NCBI RefSeq assembly: GCF_018448785.1
Contig: NZ_JAHCLU010000002.1
Span: forward strand, 1-64,000
Length of the DNA: 64,000 bases
Source of the DNA: Halomonas jincaotanensis
GTDB taxonomy: Bacteria > Pseudomonadota > Gammaproteobacteria > Pseudomonadales > Halomonadaceae
Direction of reading: 5' to 3'
In this document: positions 9,075 to 18,651 of the stretch, piece after piece
Layout: every line of letters begins with the position of its first letter
Position numbering within the stretch: the first letter of the stretch is position 1
The notes under the pieces: generated by a model
Databases searched by the model: none
What the model was told of the DNA's origin: nothing
What the model saw: only the letters and a program-made list of their open reading frames with translations
Made by a program: the position numbers and the translations under genes

Positions 9075-10097
9075 ATGCAGAATCTGTTGAACCCGATAAC
9101 CGTACATTTGATCACCGGCTTTCTGGGCAGTGGCAAGAGCACCCTGATTCGTCGACTGATCGAGCAGAAACCGACCCATGAGCGTTGGGCAGTGGTGATC
9201 AACGAATTCGGTCGGGTCGGGATCGATCAGACAATGTTTCCCGAGCGAGACGATCTGATCATCCAGGGACTGCCGGGAGGGTGTCTGTGCTGCCAGTTGG
9301 CGTTTGTGCTGCAGGCGTCTCTGGTCAAGCTGGTACACCGATATCGACCAGACCGACTGATTATCGAGCCGTCGGGGTTGGGGCATCCGGCCGGCCTGCT
9401 GGATGTCCTGCAAGGGGAAGGCTTCGCAGGGGTGCTGGAAGTACGCGACATTATTGCTGTCCTGGATCCCCGGCGCCTGGAGGACCCACGCTCCCGCGAC
9501 AGCGTGACCTTCAGCGATCAGTTGAGCATTGCCGACGGGATTGCGCTGACGATGACCGACTTGTCGACGCCTGCCCAGATTCAGGCTGCTCTCGAGTTGG
9601 CAGAAACGCTTTGGCCGCCACGCAAGTGGGTAAGGCAGGCGCCCCATGGAGAGCTTGCGCTATCCTGGCTGCTTCAGGCTGGTGATCAGGATAGGCCTAG
9701 CAGCGACCGTACCCCACCTGTGCATCGTCATACTCACAGGGCAGCGGCTCACAGTTCGCAGGAAGACGCGATGTTTCGCGAGCCCGCACTCGGTGAGCCG
9801 ATTCTCGACATCGGTTCCTCGCTCGGATATGTGTCTCTGAGTTGGCGCTGGCACGCGCAGGATCGTTTCGATCTGGACCGTTTGACGGCGTACCTGGGGG
9901 AACTGCCGGGGGAGTTGCGGGTAAAAGGCGTGTTTCACACTGTAGATGGCTGGAAGCTCTATAACCGCGCCGACGCTGCGGTCACCCTGACGGCGTCGGC
10001 CTGGCGTCGTGATTCACGACTGGAGCTTATCGGTGAACCCGACGCCATGCCGAAGGCAGAGGCAATACAGTTAGCCTTGCAGGGCTGTCAAGCTTGA
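9075..10097 (+). CDS. COG0523 (CobW/YjiA/ZigA-type) GTPase, probable zinc metallochaperone
   Basis: This 340-residue G3E GTPase has Walker A GFLGSGKS at 15-22, the metal-binding signature CLCC (Cys70, Cys72, Cys73) inside GGCLCCQ, and a C-terminal CobW_C domain (SLSWRWHAQDRFDLDRL). A His-containing stretch (HRHTHRAAAH, around residue 220) joins the two domains and may bind metal. Family members deliver zinc, cobalt or other metals using GTP. The Zur-like palindrome in front argues for a zinc-starvation role like that of ZigA or YciC; that assignment is inferred. It stands alone, between the ppiD terminator and the convergent lpxH. Confidence 0.9.
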   Translation: MQNLLNPITVHLITGFLGSGKSTLIRRLIEQKPTHERWAVVINEFGRVGIDQTMFPERDDLIIQGLPGGCLCCQLAFVLQASLVKLVHRYRPDRLIIEPSGLGHPAGLLDVLQGEGFAGVLEVRDIIAVLDPRRLEDPRSRDSVTFSDQLSIADGIALTMTDLSTPAQIQAALELAETLWPPRKWVRQAPHGELALSWLLQAGDQDRPSSDRTPPVHRHTHRAAAHSSQEDAMFREPALGEPILDIGSSLGYVSLSWRWHAQDRFDLDRLTAYLGELPGELRVKGVFHTVDGWKLYNRADAAVTLTASAWRRDSRLELIGEPDAMPKAEAIQLALQGCQA

Positions 10098-10117
10098 GAG
10101 AAGGCGACATCCAAGTG

Positions 10118-10879
10118 TCACGACAGGGCAAATTCGCGTAACTGAGGTGTCTGTCCAGCTTCCACGAGGATTTCCCAGCCCTTGTCAGGGTGCCAGTCGC
10201 CCAGCACGAAGCGTTTGGCTGGCTCGCCGTCGACCTCGAGCTCATGCACTGCTGGCCGATGGGTATGACCGTGGATCAGGGTCGTCACACCGTACCCACG
10301 CATGATGTGGATGACCTCATCCGGCGTTACGTCCATGATGTCCTCGGCCTTGTTGGAATTGGCTTCTCCCGATTGCTCGCGTAGCTGGCGGGCGAGCGCG
10401 ATACGCTCAGTGATCGGCATGGCGAGTATCTGGCGCTGCCACACAGGGTCGCGGGCCTGCCGCCGGAAGGCCATGTAGGCGGTATCGCGGGTACACAGGC
10501 TATCGCCATGCATCAGCAGCACCTGGCTGCCGCCGAGCACCACGACGCTCGGGTCGTCGAGCAGGCGTGCGCCGGCTGCATCCGCAAAGCGCTCGCCCAG
10601 CAGAAAGTCGCGATTGCCGTGCATGATGAATATTTCCGTACCCTGGGCGGCCAGGCGGTGCAGGGCGCTGGCGACACGCGCCGCGAGGGCGGCGCTGCCA
10701 GTGGGATCGCTGTCCGTGAGGTCGAGCAGGTCGTCGCCGATCCAGGCGTCGAAGAAATCACCCAGGATGTAAAGGGAGTCGGCGTCGCTGGCACGCCGCT
10801 CGAGCCATCGCATGAAGCCTTCAGTGACCTCGGGAGCGCCGGGATGCAAGTGCAGGTCCGAAATCAATAAGGTGGTCAT
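10118..10879 (-). CDS. lpxH: UDP-2,3-diacylglucosamine hydrolase
   Basis: This 253-residue calcineurin-like phosphoesterase removes UMP from UDP-2,3-diacylglucosamine to give lipid X in lipid A synthesis, at the inner face of the inner membrane. Metal-binding motifs are in order: DLHLHP near the start, [24 protein letters not shown] and HGHTHRPA. Length agrees with E. coli LpxH (240). Its ATG overlaps the ppiB stop by four bases (ATGA), so the two genes are translationally coupled, as in other gammaproteobacteria. Confidence 0.96.
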   Translation of the reverse strand: MTTLLISDLHLHPGAPEVTEGFMRWLERRASDADSLYILGDFFDAWIGDDLLDLTDSDPTGSAALAARVASALHRLAAQGTEIFIMHGNRDFLLGERFADAAGARLLDDPSVVVLGGSQVLLMHGDSLCTRDTAYMAFRRQARDPVWQRQILAMPITERIALARQLREQSGEANSNKAEDIMDVTPDEVIHIMRGYGVTTLIHGHTHRPAVHELEVDGEPAKRFVLGDWHPDKGWEILVEAGQTPQLREFALS

Positions 10880-11367
10880 GCGATATAGGCACGCTGGATG
10901 ATGACATCCTCGGCGGGCACATCGGCATGCATGCCGCGGCGTGTGGTGGGAACCGCCTTGATGCTTTCCACCACCTCTATTCCGTCAGTGACTTCTCCGA
11001 ACACGCAGTAGCCCCAGCCCTGGATCGACTTGCCGCTGTGGTTGAGAAAGTCATTATCCGCGACATTGATGAAAAACTGCGCGGTGGCCGAGTGCGGATC
11101 CTGGGTGCGTGCCATGGCGAGGGTACCGGCGGTGTTCTTGACGCCGTTGTCGGCTTCGTTCTGGATGGGGTCACCAGTCGTTTTCTGGTTGAAGTCGGTG
11201 TCGAAGCCGCCTCCCTGGACCATGAAGCCTGGAATGACGCGATGGAAGAGTGTGCCGTCATAGAAACCGTCGCGCACGTATTGCTCGAAATTGGCTGCGG
11301 TCTTGGGCGCCTTGTCGTAGTAAAGCTCGATGGTGATGTCGCCGTAATTGGTCTGCAGTACGATCAT
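10876..11367 (-). CDS. ppiB: Cytoplasmic peptidyl-prolyl cis-trans isomerase B (cyclophilin)
   Basis: This 163-residue cyclophilin has the signature [15 protein letters not shown], the active-site arginine in FHRV and the substrate-binding [12 protein letters not shown]. There is no signal peptide, so it is the cytoplasmic form. A frame extending to 11418 would add 17 residues without cyclophilin character, so I chose the ATG at 11367 ([10 protein letters not shown]). It precedes lpxH with a four-base overlap and is divergent from glnS. Confidence 0.95.
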   Translation of the reverse strand: MIVLQTNYGDITIELYYDKAPKTAANFEQYVRDGFYDGTLFHRVIPGFMVQGGGFDTDFNQKTTGDPIQNEADNGVKNTAGTLAMARTQDPHSATAQFFINVADNDFLNHSGKSIQGWGYCVFGEVTDGIEVVESIKAVPTTRRGMHADVPAEDVIIQRAYIA

Positions 11368-11433
11368 TGACAAATTCCTGTCTCGTGGTGTCTCGGTAAT
11401 GTGTCGAGTGTCTGGCAATAACCCGGATGCGCC

Positions 11434-11464
11434 TTGGCGCTACCCCTAGACGTGGCGCTATAAT
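11434..11464 (+). promoter_or_regulatory. Probable promoter of glnS-cysS
   Basis: A perfect TATAAT at 11459-11464, with TTGGCG at 11434-11439 (19-base spacer). The leader to the glnS ATG would be about 90 bases. Confidence 0.5.
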
Positions 11465-11560
11465 AGCCCTTTTGCATCGATGCGCGAAGTCGAGGGGCGT
11501 TCAAACCGTTCCCCTCCCATTGTCAGGCTCGCGATTCAACCAGAGGTTGCCTCTCCTACC

Positions 11561-13273
11561 ATGACCACCGACACCACTAGTGCGCCGAATTTTATCCGCA
11601 ATCAGATACAGGAGGAGGTCGAGGCAGGGCAGACAGCCAAGGTCGTCACTCGCTTCCCGCCGGAGCCCAATGGTTTCCTGCATATCGGCCATGCCAAGTC
11701 CATCTGCTTGAATTTCGGGCTGGCGGAACAGTTCGGTGGCGACTGCCACTTGCGCTTCGACGATACCAATCCGGCGAAGGAAGAGCAGGCCTACATCGAT
11801 GCCATCAAGGCTGACGTCAACTGGTTGGGTTTCGAGTGGGCCGGTGGTGTGCGCTTCGCCTCCGACTACTTCGATCAGCTGTATGCCTGGGCCCAACACT
11901 TGATACGCGAAGGCAAGGCGTATGTCGACGATCTTTCCCCTGACGAGATCCGCGAGTACCGCGGCAGCCTGACCGAACCGGGTCGTCCCAGCCCCTACCG
12001 CGAGCGTCATGCCGACGAGAATCTCGACCTGCTCGAGCGCATGCGCGTGGGCGACTTCTCCGAGGGGCAGAAGGTGCTGCGCGCCAAAATCGACATGGCC
12101 GCGCCCAACATCAACCTGCGCGACCCGATCCTCTATCGCATCCGTCACGCCAGCCATCACCAGACCGGCGATAAGTGGAAGATCTATCCGTCCTACGACT
12201 TCACCCACGGCCAGTCGGATGCGATCGAGGGCGTCACGCACTCCATCTGTACGCTGGAATTCGAGGATCACCGCCCGCTCTATGAGTGGTTTCTCGATAA
12301 CCTGCCGGTGCCGGTGAAGCCCCGCCAGATCGAGTTCGCGCGCCTCAACCTCAACTACACCCTGACGTCCAAGCGCAAGCTCAGGTTGCTGGTGGACGAG
12401 GGGATCGTCGACGGCTGGGACGACCCGCGCCTGCCGACCATTTCCGGCATGCGGCGCCGCGGCTACACGCCGGCCTCGATCCGCAAGTTCTGCGACATGA
12501 TCGGCGTGACCCGCGCCGATGGCGGCCTGGTGGACATCGCCATGTTGACCCATGCCATCCGCTCCGATCTCGAGGACAACGCCCCTCGCGCCATGGCCGT
12601 GCTCAAGCCGCTGAAGCTCGTGCTGACCAACGTGGCGGAAGATGTCGAAGAGGTCTACGAGGTGCCCGGCCACCCGGCGCGCGAGGACATGACGGTGCGG
12701 AAGGTGCCGTTCACGCGGGAGCTCTACATCGACAAGGATGACTTCATGGAGGAGCCGCCCAAGAAGTTCTTCCGCCTGGCACCGGGCAAGGAGGTGCGCC
12801 TGCGCAACAGCTACGTGATCCGCTGCGATGAGGTGATCAAGGACGCCGCCGGCGAAATCAACGAACTGCGCTGCTCTGTGGATTTCGATACGCTTGGCAA
12901 GAACCCCGAGGGTCGCAAGGTCAAGGGCGTGATCCACTGGGTCAGCGCCACGCATGGCGTGCCCCTCGAGGTGCGCCTCTACGACAACCTCTTCCAGGTC
13001 GAGCAACCGGACAAGGACCGGGACGCCGACTTCCTCGAGCATCTCAATCCCGAGTCACTGGTCACCGTCGAGGGCATCGGCGAGCCGAGCCTGGCCACCG
13101 CCACCCCGGAGAGTCGCTTCCAGTTCGAGCGGGTGGGCTACTTCTGTGCCGACCGTCATGACAGCCGCGATGGCCGGCTGGTGTTCAACCGCACTGTAGG
13201 ACTCAAGGACAGTTGGGCCAAGGTCAAGAAGCAAGAAGCCCAGAAAAAAGATCAAGATAAGACGAAGGGGTGA
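11561..13273 (+). CDS. glnS: Glutaminyl-tRNA synthetase
   Basis: This 570-residue class I synthetase charges tRNA-Gln. The HIGH motif is at residues 41-44 in [14 protein letters not shown], and the KMSKS-like motif is LTSKRKL. E. coli GlnRS has 554 residues. The frame is open from 11480, but the ATG at 11561 starts the conserved N-terminus ([15 protein letters not shown]) and lies after the TATAAT at 11459. Direct glutaminylation by GlnRS is typical of gammaproteobacteria. cysS follows almost without a gap, so they form an operon. Confidence 0.98.
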   Translation: MTTDTTSAPNFIRNQIQEEVEAGQTAKVVTRFPPEPNGFLHIGHAKSICLNFGLAEQFGGDCHLRFDDTNPAKEEQAYIDAIKADVNWLGFEWAGGVRFASDYFDQLYAWAQHLIREGKAYVDDLSPDEIREYRGSLTEPGRPSPYRERHADENLDLLERMRVGDFSEGQKVLRAKIDMAAPNINLRDPILYRIRHASHHQTGDKWKIYPSYDFTHGQSDAIEGVTHSICTLEFEDHRPLYEWFLDNLPVPVKPRQIEFARLNLNYTLTSKRKLRLLVDEGIVDGWDDPRLPTISGMRRRGYTPASIRKFCDMIGVTRADGGLVDIAMLTHAIRSDLEDNAPRAMAVLKPLKLVLTNVAEDVEEVYEVPGHPAREDMTVRKVPFTRELYIDKDDFMEEPPKKFFRLAPGKEVRLRNSYVIRCDEVIKDAAGEINELRCSVDFDTLGKNPEGRKVKGVIHWVSATHGVPLEVRLYDNLFQVEQPDKDRDADFLEHLNPESLVTVEGIGEPSLATATPESRFQFERVGYFCADRHDSRDGRLVFNRTVGLKDSWAKVKKQEAQKKDQDKTKG

Positions 13274-13275
13274 AC

Positions 13276-14694
13276 GTGAGCGCTGATATGCAGATCTACA
13301 ACACGCTGACGAGGCGCAAGGAACCCTTCACGCCCATCGAGCCGGGCAAGGTGCGCATGTATGTCTGTGGCATGACCGTCTATGACTTCTGTCACTTGGG
13401 TCATGCGCGGGTGATGGTGGCCTTCGATGTGATCACCCGCTATCTGCGCGCCCGGGGCTACGACGTCACCTATGTGCGCAACGTCACCGATATCGACGAC
13501 AAGATCCTCAAGCGCGCCGATGAAAACGGTGAGTCGATCGCGTCGCTGACCGAGCGCATGATCGAGGCCATGCACGAGGACGAGGCGCGCCTCTGGGTGC
13601 TGCCGCCGGATCACGAGCCGCGTGCCACGCGTCATGTCGACGACATCCTGCGCATGATCGAGACGTTGATCGACAAGTCCTACGCTTATGCCGCCGACAA
13701 TGGCGATGTCTATTTCCGGGTGCGCCGCTTCGAGGGCTATGGTCGGTTGAGCAACCGTGATCCCGACGACATGCGTGTCGGCGCGCGCATCGACGTTGAC
13801 GAGCACAAGGAAGATCCGCTGGACTTCGTGCTGTGGAAGGCCGCCAAGCCCGGCGAGGCCAGCTGGCCTTCGCCCTGGGGCGAGGGACGCCCGGGCTGGC
13901 ACATCGAATGTTCGGCGATGTCGACCTGCTGTCTCGGCGAGACCTTCGATATTCACGGTGGCGGCCCCGACCTGCTGTTCCCCCATCACGAGAACGAGAT
14001 CGCCCAGAGTGAAGCCGCCACCGGGCATCACTACGTCAATACCTGGATGCATGCGGGGGCGGTGCGGGTGAACCAGGAGAAGATGTCGAAGTCGCTGGGC
14101 AATTTCTTCACCATCCGTGAGGTTCTCGAACATCACGACCCCGAGGTGGTGCGCTACCTGCTGGTGGCGAGCCACTACCGCAGTCCGATCAATTACGCCC
14201 CGGATTCGCTCGCCGAGGCGCGCAAGTCGCTGGAGCGTTTCTATAACTCGCTTGAAGGAGTGGCACTCGAGGGCGTCGATTTCGTTGAAGATGACGTGGA
14301 TAGCCGCTTTCATAAGCGCTTTACCGCGGCCATGGACGACGACTTCAATACCCCCGAAGCGCTGTCGGTACTCTTCGACCTTGCGCGCGAGCTCAATCGT
14401 GCGAGGAAGGAAGCCCCAGAACAGGCCCCGGCGCTGGCCCACGAACTTCGCCGGCTAGGCGACATGCTGGGACTGCTGCAGCAGGACCCGGCGACCTTCC
14501 TGCAGGGCGGTGTCACTGACGTTGCGCTTGACGAGGCGGAGATACAGGCGCGTATCGAGGCGCGTGCCACCGCCAAGAAGGCCAAGGATTTTGGTACGGC
14601 TGATGCTATCCGCGACGAGCTGGCGGCGCTGGGTATCGTGCTCAAGGATTCCCGCGAAGGCACCAGCTGGGTTTTCGAAAAGCCCGAGGGGTGA
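13276..14694 (+). CDS. cysS: Cysteinyl-tRNA synthetase
   Basis: This class I synthetase of about 472 residues has the zinc-binding Cys31 in [10 protein letters not shown], the HIGH-type motif HLGH at 40-43 and KMSKS at 269-273. Three starts compete: GTG 13270, GTG 13276 and ATG 13288. AAGGGG (13265-13270) sits five bases before GTG 13276, so I chose that; ATG 13288 would match the E. coli N-terminus best ([14 protein letters not shown]). It follows glnS by two bases and is coupled to it. Confidence 0.96.
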   Translation: MSADMQIYNTLTRRKEPFTPIEPGKVRMYVCGMTVYDFCHLGHARVMVAFDVITRYLRARGYDVTYVRNVTDIDDKILKRADENGESIASLTERMIEAMHEDEARLWVLPPDHEPRATRHVDDILRMIETLIDKSYAYAADNGDVYFRVRRFEGYGRLSNRDPDDMRVGARIDVDEHKEDPLDFVLWKAAKPGEASWPSPWGEGRPGWHIECSAMSTCCLGETFDIHGGGPDLLFPHHENEIAQSEAATGHHYVNTWMHAGAVRVNQEKMSKSLGNFFTIREVLEHHDPEVVRYLLVASHYRSPINYAPDSLAEARKSLERFYNSLEGVALEGVDFVEDDVDSRFHKRFTAAMDDDFNTPEALSVLFDLARELNRARKEAPEQAPALAHELRRLGDMLGLLQQDPATFLQGGVTDVALDEAEIQARIEARATAKKAKDFGTADAIRDELAALGIVLKDSREGTSWVFEKPEG

Positions 14695-14719
14695 GGAGCC
14701 AATGGCGCATTCCGGTCTC

Positions 14720-14753
14720 GACGCCCGGCTCACGAAGAGATGCGCCGGGCGTC
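14720..14753 (+). terminator. Hairpin after cysS, possible terminator
   Basis: GACGCCCGGC (14720-14729) and GCCGGGCGTC (14744-14753) form a perfect ten-pair stem with a 14-base loop. The sequence after it (TAGTATTGCTTGG) is only weakly T-rich, so its strength as a terminator is uncertain. Confidence 0.5.
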
Positions 14754-14785
14754 TAGTATTGCTTGGTAGTGATTGCCTGCCTTGA

Positions 14786-14885
14786 TGAGCATTATTCTAC
14801 GCAAAAAATTATTTTGTATGATATTCTGTGCGCCAAGTTGCTCATAAGTAAGAAGGTTCGCTTTTTTTGAGCATTACTTTGCGCA
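14786..14885 (+). promoter_or_regulatory. Operator-like repeats upstream of hipA-hipB
   Basis: Two direct copies of an 18-base box lie here: TGAGCATTATTCTACGCA at 14786-14803 and TGAGCATTACTTTGCGCA at 14868-14885, with 15 of 18 positions identical. An inverted half-copy TGCTCA is at 14839-14844. A -10-like TATGAT (14817-14822) lies between the boxes, and the second box reaches into the ribosome site of hipA. The region is much richer in A and T than its surroundings. Autorepression by the antitoxin through these boxes is inferred from TA modules in general. Confidence 0.6.
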
Positions 14886-14895
14886 GGAGTAAGCT

Positions 14896-16239
14896 TTGGA
14901 ACTGACGCTGCAGATTCACTTCGATCAGGCTTGGCATGATGCGGCCATCCTGATACTACCTGCGCCTGATCGAGGCATCAGGGGGGAAGCCAAGCTTCGC
15001 TATGAACACAATTACGCCATCGACTGGATGTTTCATGATGACTTGCATGCTTGTAGCTTGCTCCTTCCCGTAGAGCTGATGCTCACCCATAGTGCACCTC
15101 GCTGGTTTGGCTTCCTGGAGGACATCATGCCCGCCGGTGCCAGCCGCCGCTTTTGGGTGAACTACCTTGGGTTGCACGAGCTGCCGGAAGGGCGTCAGGA
15201 CACGTTGTTGCTTGCCAAGGGGACCATAGCGCCTGTGGGAAATCTGCGAATTAAGGAAGCCGTGCCGGAGAAGCGCGCTACAGCTTCTCAGAGCAAACGG
15301 CGCTTTTCCCTGAGCAGCGTGGTGGAGCGGCACACCGATTTTCTGGAATATGCCCAGCAGATGGGGGCCGCCAGCGGTGGTGCTACGGGCGCCGGGGGGG
15401 AGGCACCCAAGTTGTTGCTGCGGTTGGGGGCAGACGAGCGGGTCTGGATCGACACCTGGCAGGATGAGGATCAACAGCCCGATAGGCCGATGCTGGTGAA
15501 ATTTCCGCGTGGAAGGCGCTCCAGTGATGACTGCGATATTCTGCGTGCCGAATACCATTATTATCAGGAGCTTGCAGCGCTGGGCGTTGATACCATCGAC
15601 ACTGAGTCCATGCAACTCGTCGAAGGCGAGAGATACCCATCCCTCTGGCTGCCACGATTCGCCATGCAATATCGTAATGGAGCCTGGCAGCGATATGGCC
15701 TGGAATCGGTCTACTCGCTCATGGAAGCTGCCCCGGGAAGTTTTCTCAAGCACGGCGTGACGCTGCGTCGGCTTGTCGACCTGCTGCAGGGACAGTATAG
15801 AGTCACTGAGCAGATAGCATTCGACAGCGAAGCCTTCGTGATCGAGTGGGTCAAGCGTGACCTGCTCAATATCGCTTTCGGCAACTCCGATAATCATGGC
15901 CGTAATACCGCCTTGCTCAAGCGAGCAGAGGGGGTCTGGCTCTCTCCTGTGTTCGACTTTGCTCCCATGAAGGCCGACCCCGAAGGGGTGACCCGCACCA
16001 TGCAGTGGGGGACACCGCTTGAAGTGGGGGGCGAATTCGATTGGCTCGGCATTGCCGATTCCCTGGCCGATCTGGTTGCACCCGAAAGACTGATGGCGGC
16101 GCTGACGGAGCTGGCACTCGCATTGGAGGGCCTTGGGGAACGCCTGGAGAGCCGAGGGGTGCCGACGCGTATACTCGGCATGCCGGCGGTAGGGCTGAAT
16201 TCGCTGAACGCCAGACTGCAGCGCTGGGGGCTACTGTGA
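14896..16239 (+). CDS. hipA: HipA-family serine/threonine kinase toxin
   Basis: This 447-residue protein has the HipA kinase fold. A candidate ATP-binding Lys202 lies in MLVKFPRG, the catalytic loop is NSDNHGRN (330-337, Asp332), and the magnesium-binding Asp354 is in SPVFDFAP. HipA toxins phosphorylate aminoacyl-tRNA synthetases such as GltX and stop growth until neutralised by HipB. The start is TTG, supported by AGGAGT five bases upstream; no ATG lies near. The next gene encodes the small HTH partner and overlaps by four bases, so the toxin comes first, opposite to the E. coli hipBA order. The substrate cannot be read from the sequence. Confidence 0.85.
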   Translation: MELTLQIHFDQAWHDAAILILPAPDRGIRGEAKLRYEHNYAIDWMFHDDLHACSLLLPVELMLTHSAPRWFGFLEDIMPAGASRRFWVNYLGLHELPEGRQDTLLLAKGTIAPVGNLRIKEAVPEKRATASQSKRRFSLSSVVERHTDFLEYAQQMGAASGGATGAGGEAPKLLLRLGADERVWIDTWQDEDQQPDRPMLVKFPRGRRSSDDCDILRAEYHYYQELAALGVDTIDTESMQLVEGERYPSLWLPRFAMQYRNGAWQRYGLESVYSLMEAAPGSFLKHGVTLRRLVDLLQGQYRVTEQIAFDSEAFVIEWVKRDLLNIAFGNSDNHGRNTALLKRAEGVWLSPVFDFAPMKADPEGVTRTMQWGTPLEVGGEFDWLGIADSLADLVAPERLMAALTELALALEGLGERLESRGVPTRILGMPAVGLNSLNARLQRWGLL

Positions 16240-16541
16240 AACCCCGTAGTCAGCCGGATCGAGAGGCTGCGCTGCTGTTCCTGCTCGAGCAGTTCTACGC
16301 AGACGAGCTCACCGAGGGGCAGCTGCTACGCGCCCTCCGCCGAGATGTGCTGGGGCTTTCCCAGACCGATTATGCCAGCCTGGTAGGCATCAGTCGGCGC
16401 ACGCTTTCCGACTTGGAAGGCGACAAGAGCAATATTACTCTCGCCGTGATGAACCGAGTCTTCAAGCCGTTGGGGTTAAAGGTCGGTCTGCTGCCCCGTC
16501 AGCGCCATCTGTTGGAGCAGGCGCTGAATCCAGCGCAGTAA
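16236..16541 (+). CDS. hipB: XRE-family HTH antitoxin, HipB-like
   Basis: This protein of about 101 residues has a helix-turn-helix of the XRE type: LSQTDYASLVGISRRTLSDLEGDK, in its centre. HipB-type antitoxins bind HipA and repress the module. The frame is open back into hipA, but the GTG at 16236 overlaps the hipA stop (GTGA) and gives an antitoxin-sized product, so coupled translation is likely. An N-terminal helix (DREAALLFLLEQFYADELTEGQLLRAL) precedes the HTH and may contact the toxin. Pairing with hipA is inferred from position. Confidence 0.8.
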   Translation: MKPRSQPDREAALLFLLEQFYADELTEGQLLRALRRDVLGLSQTDYASLVGISRRTLSDLEGDKSNITLAVMNRVFKPLGLKVGLLPRQRHLLEQALNPAQ

Positions 16542-16644
16542 TGGTTAGCGCTTCGGATCATCTCTCCTTCCGCCATGTCACCTCCATGAAGTCTGGCGCC
16601 ATACTGGCCTGTCGAATGATCTGCACTATGACTGTTGTTGAGGC

Positions 16645-17631
16645 TCAGCCATCGGCGCAGGCGGGCATGGGCGGCAGAGGAATCTGCCGTGGCCAGTCAT
16701 CTGCCACCAGGAACAACCGTTGCCGTTGGCCGTCAGGTGTCATTACGACGAGTTGTAACGGCGAGGCGGCAAGCTGGAAGTGGCGGGCGAGTCCTTGCTC
16801 AAGCCCTTGCATCGACCACAGTTGCTCATCGCGGGGCTCGGCGAACCAGTGAGGCCTTCTGAGCCAGGCGCCACGGGTACCGGCCGGTTGTGATGCGCGC
16901 CATTGTTGCCAGTCCTTCCAGAATAGCCATTGCCCGGACAGATGTGCCGGGCCGGCTTCCATGGGGGCCGGCATGGGCGCATGCCAGGGATAGAAGAGGA
17001 CGCCGGGCATTGCGAGGCGGTGTTTGATAGGTATCGGCTCATCGACCTCGTATGTCGTTTCGCCAACGGCGGAACGGATCGCCTCCCTCGCTTCTGCCAT
17101 GCCGCTTAACGGCAACTGGTGCCGATGCAGACGCTCCCGCTTGATCGCCAGGCTGTCGGCACCACTCGGGCCAATCCAGCGGGCCTGGTCCGTGGCGGGG
17201 CCGGGGCCGTCCGGCAACCCCAGGTAAAATTTGATCGCCACCTCGAGGTGCACGGGTGTGGGGTCATCCTTCCGGCAATACAGCAAATCGAGTTCGCCAA
17301 GCGTCAGCTTGCCTCGACTGATCCGTTGATTGTGTGCCAACAGCCTTATAGCGGGCGCGCGTTCGAGCAGGAATTGCCAGAGGCGCTCATGGTAGAGTCC
17401 CATGCGACCGGCCAGCGTATTGCCAAGGTAACGTTGCAGCCCTTGAGGATATTGCTCAAGCTGACCTAGCCATGCCTCTAACGTCGCGTTATCACTCAGA
17501 CCCAACTCGTTGATGGATGGCCGCCCCAGGTAGGGAGTGACGATCAGGTCAGGCGCCAGGAGCACCCAGGCAAGATCGCGTACCAGTGGGTGATGCAGGC
17601 GGGAGAGCAGCGCAAGAGCCGATGGTGGCAT
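16645..17631 (-). CDS. DUF1853 family protein, PD-(D/E)XK-like fold
   Basis: This 328-residue protein matches DUF1853, a family of unknown role in gammaproteobacteria. The motif GELDLLYCRKDD followed by PVHLEVAIKFYL has the D-x(n)-ExK layout of PD-(D/E)XK nucleases, so a metal-dependent nuclease-like fold is plausible; activity is not shown. No signal peptide or membrane segment is seen. It is convergent with hipB and divergent from the yehZ homologue. Its ribosome site is weak. I do not assign a function. Confidence 0.75.
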   Translation of the reverse strand: MPPSALALLSRLHHPLVRDLAWVLLAPDLIVTPYLGRPSINELGLSDNATLEAWLGQLEQYPQGLQRYLGNTLAGRMGLYHERLWQFLLERAPAIRLLAHNQRISRGKLTLGELDLLYCRKDDPTPVHLEVAIKFYLGLPDGPGPATDQARWIGPSGADSLAIKRERLHRHQLPLSGMAEAREAIRSAVGETTYEVDEPIPIKHRLAMPGVLFYPWHAPMPAPMEAGPAHLSGQWLFWKDWQQWRASQPAGTRGAWLRRPHWFAEPRDEQLWSMQGLEQGLARHFQLAASPLQLVVMTPDGQRQRLFLVADDWPRQIPLPPMPACADG

Positions 17632-17635
17632 TACG

Positions 17636-17662
17636 TTGATGATTCGCGTTGAGAAATATAAT
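17636..17662 (+). promoter_or_regulatory. Candidate promoter of the osmoprotectant transporter
   Basis: TATAAT at 17657-17662 with TTGATG at 17636-17641; the 15-base spacer is short. It precedes the yehZ homologue by about 50 bases. Confidence 0.4.
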
Positions 17663-17715
17663 GAGTGATTGGCTGATACAGGTTTTATAGTCAGCTTACC
17701 TTCACAAGGAATCGG

Positions 17716-18639
17716 GTGATAATCATGTTTCGACCTATGTCTCGTATCGGGGTAGTGGCTGCCAGTGCCCTGCTGACATTTACCCTGGCTCAGGCCCAGG
17801 ACCCTGTCGTAGTTTCCTCAAAGATCGACACCGAAGGCTCGGTGCTCGGTCAGCTGATTCTGCAACGGCTAGAGGGCGGTGGCATCGACGTCGAAGATCG
17901 CCTACAGCTCGGAGCCACCAGCATCGTGCGTGAGGCGCTTATCGCCGGTGAGATCGACCTGTACCCCGAATATACCGGCAACGGTGCCTTCTTCTTTGAT
18001 ATGGCCGATAGCCCGGTGTGGAATGATCCCAGAGAAGCATTCGAAACAGTCCGTGAGCGCGACCGTGAGGCCAACGACCTCATCTGGCTGACGCCTGCCG
18101 AGGCCAACAATACCTGGGCAATCAGCGTGCGCGAAGATCTCGCCAGCGAGGAGGGTCTCGAGAGCCTCGAAGACCTGGCAACGTATCTTGAGCAAGGAGG
18201 CGAGTTCAAGTTGGCCGCGAGTGCCGAATTCGTCGAGTCGCCGCAGGCGCTGCCGGCGTTCCAGGAGGCCTATGGTTTCGAGCTCTCCGAGGAACAATTG
18301 CTGGTATTGTCCGGCGGCAATACAGCAGCCACGATGCGCGCCGCTGCGCAGCAGACCAGTGGCGTCAACGCCGCCATGACCTACGGGACCGATGGGGGCA
18401 TCGGCGCGCTGGGGCTGGTCGTGCTCGAGGATACGCTCGGGGTGCAGCCCGTCTATCAGCCAGCGCCGGTGGTTCGCCGCAGTGTGCTCGACAGCTACCC
18501 GCAGATCGAGTCGCTGCTGGTGCCGCTCTTCGAGGCACTCGACCTGGAGACCCTGCAGAATCTCAACGGCGAAGTGGCGGTCAATGGTCGCCCGCCTCGT
18601 GAGGTGGCATCCGAATTTCTCGATACCCTGGACGAGTGA
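17716..18639 (+). CDS. yehZ: Glycine-betaine-type ABC transporter, substrate-binding protein
   Basis: This protein of about 307 residues starts with a signal peptide (SRIGVVAASALLTFTLAQAQ) and belongs to the OpuAC/OsmX/YehZ family: VVVSSKIDTEGSVLGQLILQRL and DLYPEYTGNGAFFF are typical. It should bind betaine or a related osmolyte in the periplasm. GTG 17716 has AAGGA five bases upstream; ATG 17725 is the alternative. The four genes follow the yehZ-yehY-yehX-yehW order of E. coli, where the system has low betaine affinity. The substrate here is not certain. Confidence 0.88.
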   Translation: MIIMFRPMSRIGVVAASALLTFTLAQAQDPVVVSSKIDTEGSVLGQLILQRLEGGGIDVEDRLQLGATSIVREALIAGEIDLYPEYTGNGAFFFDMADSPVWNDPREAFETVRERDREANDLIWLTPAEANNTWAISVREDLASEEGLESLEDLATYLEQGGEFKLAASAEFVESPQALPAFQEAYGFELSEEQLLVLSGGNTAATMRAAAQQTSGVNAAMTYGTDGGIGALGLVVLEDTLGVQPVYQPAPVVRRSVLDSYPQIESLLVPLFEALDLETLQNLNGEVAVNGRPPREVASEFLDTLDE

Positions 18640-18651
18640 TCCGACCAGCGA

